51,479 nt of DNA from an uncultured Clostridia bacterium (lineage in GTDB: Bacteria > Bacillota > Clostridia > Christensenellales > Borkfalkiaceae): assembly GCA_944367535.1 (NCBI GenBank), contig CALVWQ010000012.1, positions 1-51,479 on the forward strand, given 5' to 3'. The notes beneath the pieces were generated by a model. That model was not told where the DNA came from. It made no database searches and saw only the letters and a program-made list of their open reading frames with translations. Below are positions 7,974-16,283 of the stretch, piece after piece (the first letter of the stretch is position 1; each line of letters opens with the position of its first letter). Both the position numbers and the translations under genes were made by a program.

Positions 7974-8339
7974 ATGGCTGTCGGAAAGAAAATCTGGATA
8001 GTGCCCGACTGCGAACTCCCCGACGAGGGCGAAGGCATATTGAAGGGTCATGAATCGGTTATTATAGTAAACGATGACGTCGCCGACGCAAAAATAAACG
8101 TTACGCTTTACTTTACCGATAAACCGTGCTATGATAAAATAGAATGGACGGTCAAGGCAAAAAGCGTCAGGTGTTTCCGCATGAACAATCCCTCGGATAT
8201 GAGCGGATTCACAGTACCCAAAAACACGCAGTACGCCATGAAAATCACGAGCGACACGAATATTGTTTTGCAGTACGGCAGGCTCGACAACAGACAGGTC
8301 AATCTCGCATACTATACAACGCTCGGATATTCCGAATAA
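7974..8339 (+). CDS. Sensory rhodopsin transducer (ASRT) family protein
   Basis: A 121-residue all-beta protein resembling the Anabaena sensory rhodopsin transducer family. Shared features are the opening GKKIWIVPDCELP, the central HESVIIVNDDVADAKINVTLYF strand pair split around the D-A-x-I/V motif, the RMNNPSD loop, and the C-terminal VLQYGRLDNRQ followed by a conserved AYYTTLGYSE end. No rhodopsin gene is near. Many family members occur in non-phototrophs, probably as ligand-binding tetramers (family knowledge, limited). The ATG follows the stop of the M24 gene by one base with GGAG upstream, so the two are translationally linked. Confidence 0.8.
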   Translation: MAVGKKIWIVPDCELPDEGEGILKGHESVIIVNDDVADAKINVTLYFTDKPCYDKIEWTVKAKSVRCFRMNNPSDMSGFTVPKNTQYAMKITSDTNIVLQYGRLDNRQVNLAYYTTLGYSE

Positions 8340-8356
8340 AAACACGGAGGCAAAAA

Positions 8357-9091
8357 ATGTTTCTCGATAAAATTTTCCCGAAAGAAGTCGCTTATGCGCA
8401 AAAAAACAATCTCCCGCTGGTAATCGCGGGAGGCACGGTCGAATACCACGGCCCGCAATGCAGTTACGGCTGCGACACGCTGGTGGCAGAAGGTCTGATT
8501 GAAAAACTTGCCGAAAAGAAAGAAATGATAATCGCCCCGTCCATACATTACAGCCCGTCCAGTTTCGCCGTAGGCGACGACAAGAGCGGGACGGTGCACG
8601 TAGAAGAACGCGCATTCGAAAACTATGTATACTATGTTTTCAAAAGCCTTTTGAGCGCGGGATTCAGAAATATATTTGTGGTCATACATCACCAGTTCGA
8701 ACAGGAAAGCGAAATGCCCATGACGCTCTGCTACCGCATGGCGGCAAAACGCGCGATTATGGAATATCTCGAAAAGACGCTCGGTCAGGGTTGGTGGGGC
8801 AGCGAAAGTTACGCTGACTATTACGAACAGCTCGAAGGCGCAAACAACCCGTTTAACTGGATAAAAGTGATTCCCACAATGAGCACGGCGGTACAGAACG
8901 CTACGGGTTACGACCACGCGGGCGAATTCGAATGTTCGATACTAATGGCGCTCTATCCAGAATGTGTGGACTTAAAAAGAATAGACGACAAAAAACACTG
9001 GTTTACGCAGAGTTCGAGGAAGGCAAACAAGGAACTCGGTGACAAAATGGTGAAACTCTCCCTCGAATATCTCGATAAGACAATAAAGTAA
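8357..9091 (+). CDS. Creatininase-family amidohydrolase
   Basis: A 244-residue member of the creatininase (creatinine amidohydrolase) family, which opens cyclic or linear amides with a two-metal centre. The start is the ATG at 8357 after ACGGAGG; a longer frame from 8144 overlaps the previous gene and is rejected. Metal-binding motifs are GGTVEYHGP (Glu and His) with Asp in YGCDT, the His/Glu pair in VIHHQFEQ, and HAGEFECSILMAL (His, Glu), which is the most typical signature. The N-G-H of classical creatininase is I-H-H here, so substrate specificity may differ. It is last in the operon and followed by a large palindrome. Confidence 0.85.
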   Translation: MFLDKIFPKEVAYAQKNNLPLVIAGGTVEYHGPQCSYGCDTLVAEGLIEKLAEKKEMIIAPSIHYSPSSFAVGDDKSGTVHVEERAFENYVYYVFKSLLSAGFRNIFVVIHHQFEQESEMPMTLCYRMAAKRAIMEYLEKTLGQGWWGSESYADYYEQLEGANNPFNWIKVIPTMSTAVQNATGYDHAGEFECSILMALYPECVDLKRIDDKKHWFTQSSRKANKELGDKMVKLSLEYLDKTIK

Positions 9092-9141
9092 ACGCATGCG
9101 CATACAATAAAAATACGGGTTAAAATCTTAATCTTATATCG

Positions 9142-9175
9142 TTACGGCGCCCCTATGATCATAGGGGCGCCGTAA
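9142..9175. terminator. 34-nt perfect palindrome after the creatininase operon
   Basis: TTACGGCGCCCCTATGATCA continues as its exact reverse complement to 9175. The transcript would fold into a GC-rich stem of about 14-15 bp, followed by ATATTTTC. It probably ends the operon, although the U-run is weak. 9176-9284 holds nothing I can support as a gene. Confidence 0.6.
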
Positions 9176-9284
9176 TATTTTCAAGATTATGTTTTGTTGC
9201 GGAAAGGTTATGATTTAATATACGCCGAACGCGACGAGTTTGATTTTTTAAAAGCCGTTCACGACGTCGACACCGTTCATGGCG

Positions 9285-10457
9285 TCATTTCAATTCGGAT
9301 AAACCGACTTCGGATAAAAAATCCGCCGTTTCTTTTATCTTCTCGTCCGAATTGCGGTTTGCCTTTAATTCGCTCACAGAACGCTTGAACGTATCGCGCT
9401 TTAAAAGCGAAAACCATCTGACGACCCAGAAAAACGGAGTAAGCCATTTATGTTTTTCCAAAACTTTATATCTGTATTTAAGGCTGTCATAGGGAAGAAA
9501 AATTCTGTGCATGATGTTTTTAAACTTACCGCCTTTCTGTGCCTGCGACACCAAGACGCTGTTAGCGATAGTGCCGTACACCCCGCCCCTAACGATATAA
9601 TTTTCCGTTTTAAGCGTAAGTTCGAAATGTTCTTTCCCGCCGAACCACACTTCCGCGAGTGCTTTTACGTTGTTGTAAAACTCCGTCAAAGACGCCTCAT
9701 CGCAAAGCGCGCGTAACTTATTCTCGTCAAACTCCATACTTTTCGTCAGGATATAAATATCGAGAAAACTGCGTATGCCGCAGCCGCCCATGACGAAATG
9801 ATAAGACATGTGTGCAAGTAAATGGTAAAGCAAAAATTCGTTCGTCTGAAAAAACTCGAAATCGCCGTCTTTATCCTTGAACGAATAATCCCATACCTGT
9901 TCCAGAACTTTATCTATAATCGCCTTATTCTCTTTAAGGGTGTAATGCAATTCAAGGTGCACGCCGAACGGAGAAAACAAAGATACGTCATGAAAATTCT
10001 TGTCGCCTTCCTGTCTGTAATTATGCGCTTTTAAAATCTTTACGGCATCGTCGAGAGTTTCTTCATGCACTAAGACGTCTATATCGCAACTCGTCCTCAT
10101 CCACGGCTGAGGATAATATTTTCTGATTACCGCGCCTTTTAATAACATGAAAGGGATTTTGCCGTCGGCGAGGATTTTGCGGAGCGATTCGATTTCGTAA
10201 TTGATTCGCTCATAGCGCATAACCGCCGTCATCTCTTCCTGTCTGAATTTTTCATAGACTGCGTCCTCTTTTACCATAAGTCCGTTTTTACGCAGCCCCG
10301 CGCCGACTATATGCGCGACGTCGTGCATCTTTGAAATATTAAATACATTAAAAAGCGCGGTTTTTTCGAAATTGTTTTTGATTTCTTCCGATATCGGTTC
10401 GCCTAATACCGCAGATTTTATCAACGGGAATATGACCGTATAAGTTTTTTCATTCAT
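9285..10457 (-). CDS. Nucleotidyltransferase-fold family protein (NTP_transf_5-like)
   Basis: A 390-residue protein resembling the uncharacterised nucleotidyltransferase family found in cell-surface and peptide-modification loci. The key segment, about residues 105-130, is FMLLKGAVIRKYYP followed by RTSCDIDVLV, giving the D-x-D metal-binding pair of the polymerase-beta fold. HLELHYTL near residue 165 supplies a further acidic strand. The remainder is helical. Substrate unknown. It has its own promoter (10496-10524) and stands alone between the creatininase operon and the glycyl radical enzyme operon. Confidence 0.75.
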   Translation of the reverse strand: MNEKTYTVIFPLIKSAVLGEPISEEIKNNFEKTALFNVFNISKMHDVAHIVGAGLRKNGLMVKEDAVYEKFRQEEMTAVMRYERINYEIESLRKILADGKIPFMLLKGAVIRKYYPQPWMRTSCDIDVLVHEETLDDAVKILKAHNYRQEGDKNFHDVSLFSPFGVHLELHYTLKENKAIIDKVLEQVWDYSFKDKDGDFEFFQTNEFLLYHLLAHMSYHFVMGGCGIRSFLDIYILTKSMEFDENKLRALCDEASLTEFYNNVKALAEVWFGGKEHFELTLKTENYIVRGGVYGTIANSVLVSQAQKGGKFKNIMHRIFLPYDSLKYRYKVLEKHKWLTPFFWVVRWFSLLKRDTFKRSVSELKANRNSDEKIKETADFLSEVGLSELK

Positions 10458-10495
10458 TGCGATTAAATCCTTAACTTAAACCCTTAAACGTATTT

Positions 10496-10524
10496 ATTTT
10501 AACATTTTGACGCTTTTAAGTCAA
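10496..10524 (-). promoter_or_regulatory. Promoter of the nucleotidyltransferase-like gene
   Basis: Minus-strand TTGACT (10519-10524), 17-base spacer, TAAAAT (10496-10501), 38 bases before the start codon. Confidence 0.6.
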
Positions 10525-10579
10525 TAAATAAGGAAAAATTAAACGCAAAATCAGAAAGAAGGGACATAAAAAACCGTAT

Positions 10580-11311
10580 TTAAACCAAAAACGGCTGTTT
10601 GTTGACCCTGTGTACGCATATTTCGTCTATGACGGCGTTTCCCCTGTTTTTGAGGAAAAACATCACGATGTCTGCGATTTCTTCGGGTTTTATCATGCCA
10701 TCGTCCGAAAGGTCGGGTCTTGCGACTTTAACCATGTCGGTATAAACCCCGCCCGGACAAATGGCGTGCACGCGGATATTCTTTTCGTAAAGTTCGGCGG
10801 CGAGCGATTTGGTAAAACCGAGCAGCGCGTGCTTTGACGCGACGTATGCGCTCTGCATGGGGTATCCCGCATGGCTCACGACCGAACAGACGTTAATAAT
10901 TTCCGCTCTGTCGGATTTTTTTAAATACGGCAGAAGTTTCTGCGTAAGAAAATACGGGACTTTTACGTTTATGGCAAACAGTTTATCGAAAACGTCCGCG
11001 GGAGTATCTTCGAAAGCGGCATTGAATGCCTTGCCGGCGTTGTTTATAAGCACGTCGATTCCGCCTGTTTCTTTTAGAACTTTTGGGACGGTATCGCTTA
11101 TAAAATTCATATCGGTAAGGTCGCCCGCAAAAACCAACGGTTCTCCGCCGCTTTTACGCACGGCGCTTGCCGTAGCCATGAGTTTTGAATTATCGTTTCC
11201 GCCGAACAAAACCACCCTCATGCCCTCTTTTCCGAGTGCGGCGGCGACCGCACGGCCGATTCCTCCGCCCGCGCCCGTAACGACGGCGACTTTGTTTTTA
11301 AGTTCGTTCAT
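10580..11311 (-). CDS. Short-chain dehydrogenase/reductase
   Basis: A 243-residue classical SDR. It has the Rossmann motif TGAGGGIGRAVA (about residues 12-23), the NNAG motif near 90 and the catalytic Ser/Tyr/Lys set (CSVVSH, then YVASK near 155). VLFGGND after the second strand suggests a cofactor pocket that could take NADP(H), but this is not decisive. It starts 15 bases after the glycyl radical enzyme stop with an AAGGAGG site, so it is the third gene of that operon. It probably reduces the aldehyde or ketone released by the glycyl radical enzyme (inference). The final codons overlap a short terminator-like CCGT/ACGG hairpin with a T-run. Confidence 0.9.
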   Translation of the reverse strand: MNELKNKVAVVTGAGGGIGRAVAAALGKEGMRVVLFGGNDNSKLMATASAVRKSGGEPLVFAGDLTDMNFISDTVPKVLKETGGIDVLINNAGKAFNAAFEDTPADVFDKLFAINVKVPYFLTQKLLPYLKKSDRAEIINVCSVVSHAGYPMQSAYVASKHALLGFTKSLAAELYEKNIRVHAICPGGVYTDMVKVARPDLSDDGMIKPEEIADIVMFFLKNRGNAVIDEICVHRVNKQPFLV

Positions 11312-11326
11312 CTTATATCCTCCTTA

Positions 11327-13732
11327 TCATAAAACCTGTTCGGTTCTCGCAATGATATCGTTCTGCGTCTGAGTCGACAAAACAGTGAAAAACGCCGAAT
11401 ATCCCGCCACGCGCACGATTAAATCCTTGTAGTTCTCGGGATGTTTCTGCGCGTCCAGAAGCGTTTCTCTCGAAACCACGTTATATTGCACGTGGAAACC
11501 GTGCAGGTCGTCGAAAAAGGTGCGGACGAGCATGCTCAATTTATCGCAGTCTTTCTGTTCCGAAAGTATCTGCGGCGTTACTTTCTGATTCAGCAGCACT
11601 CCGCCCGCGATTTGCTCGGTGCGTAGTTTCGACACCGATTTAAATACGCTCGTCGGACCGTGCGTATCCATCGAATGCGCGGGAGAGCACCCCTCCGCAA
11701 GCGGTTCGCCCGCATGCCTGCCGTCGGGCGTCGCGCAAGTGCCCGCGCCCTGCGGTACGTTTGCCGCGACCGACGAAGTACCTGCATAATAATTTCCGCC
11801 TATCGGTCCGCGGCCGTAACGGGTGTTTTTATATTTTTTTATTTCGTCGAGATAAGTGTCGTAACCCTTTACGACAAGTTCGTCCACGTAATCGTCGTCG
11901 TTGCCGTATTTGGGCGCGCTTAAAAGAATTTTGCGTATACGCTCGCCCTCTTCTCCGCCGAAATCGGTTACTATCGCATTCCACAGCTGTTCACGCGTCA
12001 GCGTTTTATCTTCAAACACGCACTTTTTTATGGCGGCGAGAGAATCTCCGAGGTTTGCAACACCCACCTGCAACTGACTTATCATGTCATAGACCGCCCC
12101 GCCCTCTTTCAGATGCTTGCCTCTCCCTATACAATCTGCCACGAGCGCGGAGCAGAGTACGTCGGGGACTTCCTGTTCGACTACCATATCTGCGCAATTG
12201 TCGAGTATAACGCCCTGACGTATGAGTTTTCTCGCCGTAAAATCCCATGCGGCGAGCACTTCTTCAAAAGTCTGCATATCAGTAAATTTACCGACGCCCT
12301 CGCATATCTTTTTGCCCGTCGTGAGGTCTGTGCCGTCGTTTAACGCTATCATAAGCGTCTTGGGGAAATTGAGATAACTCATGCCCGTACAGCGGTATCC
12401 CCATTTCCCGGGGACACCCACCTCTACGCAGCCTATTGCGCTGTACTTGAATGCATCCTCTTCGCTTACGCCCTGCGCTTTGAGCGCCGGGATAACAATC
12501 TCGTCGTTGTTGAAAGCGGGCATTCCGAAGCCGAGTTTAATCATTTTTATGCAGTCCTGCATAAATTCTTCGCTCATACCCGAAAAATATCTGACGGTAA
12601 GATTGGGCTGCGGAAGTTTTGTCCTGCCTATCGACTGCAAGACCGCATAAGTTAAATCATTGACTGCCGACTTGCCGTCGGCGGTCTGTCCGCCTATCGT
12701 TATGTTCTGATACATGGGACTGCCCGCCGCAAAACGGGTATGCCCCCAACTGCGTATTTTGTTTATGGTCAGCGTTTTCAGCCAGAGATTTTCCAAAAGT
12801 TCGACGAGTTCCTCCCTCGGAACCCCCTCTTTAAGACTTTGTTCGTAATACGGGAGCATATATTGATCGAATCTGCCGAAAGAGAGAGAGTGCCCGTTGG
12901 ATTCGATCTGCAACACGAGATGAATAAACCAAAGGCTCTGCACCGCCTCATAAAAATTTCGCGCCCCCTGCACGGGCACACGCGAGCAAGTTTCCGCCAT
13001 TCTTAAAAGTTCCTCTTTTCTCTCGGGTTTAGCGGTTTCAGCCTCGGCTCGTGCAAGCGCCGCATATCTTTTCGCAAACGCCTCGACCGCGTCCGTCGCG
13101 ATTATAATCGCCTTATAAAAATAACTCGCTTTCATGTCGTTAAAATCGGCATAATCGATATTCTTCAATTTTTCGGCGGCACGTTCCCGTACCGACGACA
13201 GCCCGTTTTTCAAAACGTTCTCATAGTCTACGGCAAGATGCGCGTCGCCGGAAGTGATATTGCCCTCGTTTCTTATAATACCTATGTCGTAAATGGTCCG
13301 AGCGCTTTCGGGATATGCGGTGTACGCCTTATCCTGCAAGGTTCTGCCTTTCCAGTAAGGATAAATATCGCGCAATATTTGTTTGTTTTCCTCGCTTATG
13401 AGAAAGCGGTCGCCGTTGCGCTTTTCGAAATCGTCGAGTTCCGCGATAATCCAGTCCATGGCGTATTCGGGAAAGATGGGCGCAGCCCTGTTCTCGCTCG
13501 CCTGATTTCCCGCTATAAGCGTCTGCGGCTCAATGTAAATAGTCATGTTTTCCAAGACTTCTTTGAGCATATACGCCCTTTTCAGTATAACCTGTTCGCT
13601 CTCATGCTCGCGATACGCCCTTGTGGCAAGCACAGCACGTTCGGTACAAACCTTCGGGCTGATATCGAGAAGCGCAGAACGAAAACTTTTTATCCTTTCA
13701 GTCATCTCTCCGAAATAATTCTTCAAAACCAT
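11327..13732 (-). CDS. Glycyl radical enzyme, dehydratase/lyase type, substrate unknown
   Basis: An 801-residue member of the pyruvate formate-lyase superfamily. The radical loop VRVAGYSAFF places the glycyl radical at Gly777. The active-site Cys is Cys435 in SAIGCVEVGVPGKWG, with Glu437 two residues on. A single Cys followed by V-E is typical of the dehydratase/C-X-lyase branch (glycerol, propanediol, choline, hydroxyproline enzymes) and not of PFL, which has a Cys-Cys pair. The VGVPGKWGYRCTGM sequence after the Cys differs from the branches I know by heart, so the substrate is open. The activase gene is 9 bases upstream and an SDR follows. Confidence 0.9.
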   Translation of the reverse strand: MVLKNYFGEMTERIKSFRSALLDISPKVCTERAVLATRAYREHESEQVILKRAYMLKEVLENMTIYIEPQTLIAGNQASENRAAPIFPEYAMDWIIAELDDFEKRNGDRFLISEENKQILRDIYPYWKGRTLQDKAYTAYPESARTIYDIGIIRNEGNITSGDAHLAVDYENVLKNGLSSVRERAAEKLKNIDYADFNDMKASYFYKAIIIATDAVEAFAKRYAALARAEAETAKPERKEELLRMAETCSRVPVQGARNFYEAVQSLWFIHLVLQIESNGHSLSFGRFDQYMLPYYEQSLKEGVPREELVELLENLWLKTLTINKIRSWGHTRFAAGSPMYQNITIGGQTADGKSAVNDLTYAVLQSIGRTKLPQPNLTVRYFSGMSEEFMQDCIKMIKLGFGMPAFNNDEIVIPALKAQGVSEEDAFKYSAIGCVEVGVPGKWGYRCTGMSYLNFPKTLMIALNDGTDLTTGKKICEGVGKFTDMQTFEEVLAAWDFTARKLIRQGVILDNCADMVVEQEVPDVLCSALVADCIGRGKHLKEGGAVYDMISQLQVGVANLGDSLAAIKKCVFEDKTLTREQLWNAIVTDFGGEEGERIRKILLSAPKYGNDDDYVDELVVKGYDTYLDEIKKYKNTRYGRGPIGGNYYAGTSSVAANVPQGAGTCATPDGRHAGEPLAEGCSPAHSMDTHGPTSVFKSVSKLRTEQIAGGVLLNQKVTPQILSEQKDCDKLSMLVRTFFDDLHGFHVQYNVVSRETLLDAQKHPENYKDLIVRVAGYSAFFTVLSTQTQNDIIARTEQVL

Positions 13733-13741
13733 AACCTCCCT

Positions 13742-14497
13742 CTATAATGTTCCGCCTATTGTAACCCGGATGTCCTTATCGGACAAAATCTTTGCGTACC
13801 CGACAAGGTCCTCTTTGTGCAACTGAGAAAACCCTTTATATAAATACGGGATTTTCATATCGGCGTATTTTTTCTCCCCGAGTTGATGAAAAGGAAGCAA
13901 CTGAACCGCCTTTACTCCCGTCTTTTGAAACAAATCCGCAAACGACAAGGCGTCCTTTCCCGAATCGTTGTAATATGGTATCACGGGAATCCTGACACAA
14001 TAATCTCGACCGCTTTCCGCGAGATATTTGATATTATCGAGTATGCGCGAGTTAGAAACGCCCGTCCCCTCTTTATGCACGGCGTCGTCATAGTGCTTGC
14101 AGTCGATAAAGACAAAGTCGACAAGGCGTATTAAGTTTTTAAAATTTTCTCTTTCGGTATACCCTGAAGTCTCCAAAGCGATATTGATTCGCTCTGTCCG
14201 CAGTTTCGCGCAGAGTTCTTCCGCAAACTCCTGCTGACAGAAAACTTCCCCGCCCGTAAGCGTTGCGCCGCCCCCGCTCTTATCGTAAAACGGCTTGTCT
14301 TTCAATACTTCTTTCACCACTTCGTCGACAGTATATGCCGCGGCGCCGCACGCATGTTCACCCGAAATATCCCATGATTCGGGATTGCAGCACCATTTAC
14401 AGCGCAGATTGCACCCGCAGAAAAAAATATCTGTGCGTATACCCTTGCCGTCGTGAAGACAGAATTTCTGAATATTAAAAATATATCCCTTGTTCAC
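13742..14497 (-). CDS. Glycyl radical enzyme activase (radical SAM)
   Basis: A 251-residue radical SAM activase that would install the glycyl radical in the adjacent enzyme. The cluster motif is CGCNLRCKWC (C-x3-C-x2-C, about residues 28-35), followed by GGGATLTGGEVFCQ (SAM-binding GGE), ALETSGY and FIDCKHYD. It is the short, PflA-like form. The ferredoxin-type insert with two extra iron-sulfur clusters, common in activases of the dehydratase branch, is missing and replaced by about 15 residues. It is first in the operon behind a consensus promoter. Confidence 0.9.
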   Translation of the reverse strand: MNKGYIFNIQKFCLHDGKGIRTDIFFCGCNLRCKWCCNPESWDISGEHACGAAAYTVDEVVKEVLKDKPFYDKSGGGATLTGGEVFCQQEFAEELCAKLRTERINIALETSGYTERENFKNLIRLVDFVFIDCKHYDDAVHKEGTGVSNSRILDNIKYLAESGRDYCVRIPVIPYYNDSGKDALSFADLFQKTGVKAVQLLPFHQLGEKKYADMKIPYLYKGFSQLHKEDLVGYAKILSDKDIRVTIGGTL

Positions 14498-14542
14498 TTA
14501 TTTCGCCCGAATAAAAAATTTTGTTGATTTTTAAGCGATGTT

Positions 14543-14571
14543 ATTATATAATAATGTTAAATTGTTGTCAA
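14543..14571 (-). promoter_or_regulatory. Promoter of the glycyl radical enzyme operon
   Basis: Minus-strand TTGACA (14566-14571), 17-base spacer and TATAAT (14543-14548): full consensus. A dyad arm lies inside the spacer, so a bound repressor would block it. Confidence 0.8.
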
Positions 14572-14601
14572 TATGTGGCGACAAAACACTTTATTTAACA
14601 T
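14554..14601. promoter_or_regulatory. Inverted repeat, candidate DeoR operator
   Basis: ATGTTAAAT at 14554-14562 and its exact inverse ATTTAACAT at 14593-14601, centres 39 bases apart. One arm is in the spacer of the glycyl radical enzyme promoter, the other 24 bases before the DeoR start codon, so both divergent genes could be controlled. Confidence 0.5.
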
Positions 14602-14625
14602 AAATAAACAAAAAAAGGAATTGAA

Positions 14626-15408
14626 ATGAACAATTTTGAACACGAAAACCTGATGCCGTCTGAAAGACAGAGTTTAATTTTCGAAATAATAAAAAAGAAA
14701 AAAGCCGTGAGCGTGCAAGGGCTCTCAAAAGAACTGTTTATAAATGAAGCGACCATACGCAGGGATTTAAACATGCTCGCAAAGAGCGGCATGGTATCGC
14801 GCACACACGGAGGCGCGGTGCTGAATGAAGGACCTGACAGCGAAATACCCTTTTTCATACGTCAGACCGCCCACGAAAAGGAAAAAAGTCAAATAGGCGA
14901 AACCGCCGCGGAATTCATCAAAAACGGAGATACTGTTTTTATAGACTCATCCTCTACCGCCTCTTTCGTCATTCCGCACATAACCCAAAAAAACGGACTT
15001 AAAATAATGACAAACGGCGCAAAAGCGGCAATAATGCTGTCGTCTCTATATAATTGCGAAATATTCTGCACGGGAGGGAAACTCAGGGAAAACAGCCTTT
15101 CTTTCATCGGTGATTCAGTGCTGTCGCAATTGAAAAATTTTCATTTCGATTCGGTTTTTTTCTCGTGCAGAGGAATTGACCTCGAATACGGATTCACCGA
15201 CCCCGACATAAACGAAGCTGCAATAAGAAAAACGGTCATCGGAAACTCGGCAAAGAGTTTTCTGCTCGCTGACAGTTCAAAATTCGGAACCGTATCATTC
15301 TGCAGAATATCCGCGCTAGAAAACATAACCGCCGTTATAACAGATAACCTTCCCGACCGTATTTGGAAGGAAAGGTTAAAAGAATGCGGAGTTTCAGTCT
15401 ATTACTGA
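14626..15408 (+). CDS. DeoR/GlpR family transcriptional regulator
   Basis: A 260-residue DeoR-type repressor. The N-terminal winged HTH spans about residues 10-65 (AVSVQGLSKELFINEATIRR, then DLNMLAKSGMVSRTHGGAV). The C-terminal sugar-phosphate-sensing domain carries GDTVFIDSSSTASFV, ITNGAKAA-type and FLLADSSKFG motifs. It is divergent from the glycyl radical enzyme operon and probably represses it until a phosphorylated sugar or polyol appears. That hints that the enzyme's substrate is carbohydrate-derived (inference). Ribosome-binding site AAAGGAA. Confidence 0.9.
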   Translation: MNNFEHENLMPSERQSLIFEIIKKKKAVSVQGLSKELFINEATIRRDLNMLAKSGMVSRTHGGAVLNEGPDSEIPFFIRQTAHEKEKSQIGETAAEFIKNGDTVFIDSSSTASFVIPHITQKNGLKIMTNGAKAAIMLSSLYNCEIFCTGGKLRENSLSFIGDSVLSQLKNFHFDSVFFSCRGIDLEYGFTDPDINEAAIRKTVIGNSAKSFLLADSSKFGTVSFCRISALENITAVITDNLPDRIWKERLKECGVSVYY

Positions 15409-15478
15409 TTGTTATTATTTAATATAACGAACCCCGAAATATGTAAAGAAAAATATGAATCGGACGCCAAGGCGAAAT

Positions 15479-16252
15479 TTAACGTTTGGCGTATTCTTTA
15501 AGAAGTTTCACATAAAGCCTGTAATCTTCGATACTGACGGACGGCGGCGTCTGATGGTCAACGGACAAGACGTATTTGCCACGATCGATACATGGCTTCA
15601 ATCTCTCGAACTCCTCGCGGAGCGCAGCTTCGCCTTTATGCATAATCATCTTGTTGAAATTGCCTATAAACGCAGTATCGGGATATATGGCAGCAAGCTC
15701 GTTTACATCGCACCCCGCCTGCGCCTCCAACGGATGATAACCCGCCACGCCGACTTCATTAAACCACTGTATTGACTCTTTTATGTCTCCGTCGCTGTCA
15801 ACTAAAAGCGGCAAGCCGAACGAATTGACAAACGGAACCATCTCGCGGTAATACGGCGCCATAAATTCGTCGAAATGCGCCTTTCCGAGCATGGAACCGT
15901 TATTATAACTCATATCCTCCGCCACGGTAACATAGTCGAACGGTAGAGTATTCATGGCATACTCTACGACCTTTTTCTGCCATTCGAGCATTTCCGAAAC
16001 CATGCGTTTATAAAGGTCGGGTTGGTCATAAAATGAATACAGATGATTCTCGATTCCCATATATTCGCGCGGTTCCCAGAAAGGTCCGTTCATGATGAAT
16101 TCAAGGATTATATCGCCCTTGCTTTTGCGTTTTTTAATCCATTCGATGAACTCGTTATTTATTATTTTGATTGACTTTTTTATCTTATATTTATTTATTA
16201 TAATTCGGTCAGAATATAAAGCAAATTTCAAAATCAAGCAAAAATATATCAA
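15479..16252 (-). pseudogene. N-terminally truncated URO-D/MtaA-like methyltransferase
   Basis: From about residue 34 the sequence matches the C-terminal two thirds of the uroporphyrinogen-decarboxylase-fold corrinoid methyltransferase group (NGPFWEPREYMG, YDQPDLYKRM, DYVTVAEDMSYNNGSM, LVDSDGDIKES, HPLEAQAGCDVNEL, VDHQTPPSVS). Relatives are about 340-370 residues and start some 100-130 residues earlier. Here the first 30 residues are AT-rich coding for Ile/Lys and unlike the family, and no start site is convincing. The C-terminus is intact. I read it as a deletion remnant. It may have been paired with the PocR-type regulator upstream. Confidence 0.75.
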
Positions 16253-16283
16253 AATCGTTTCAAATCAATTCACGGAAAAATAT

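Noticed and set aside
8144-8356. Extended start of the creatininase-family protein
   Set aside because: The extension overlaps the ASRT-like gene in another frame, and a proper ribosome-binding site precedes the ATG at 8357.
9194-9388. 64-residue plus-strand frame starting MLRKGYDLIYAERDEF
   Set aside because: No ribosome-binding site, overlaps the end of the nucleotidyltransferase-like gene, and the last half is the complement of its coding sequence.
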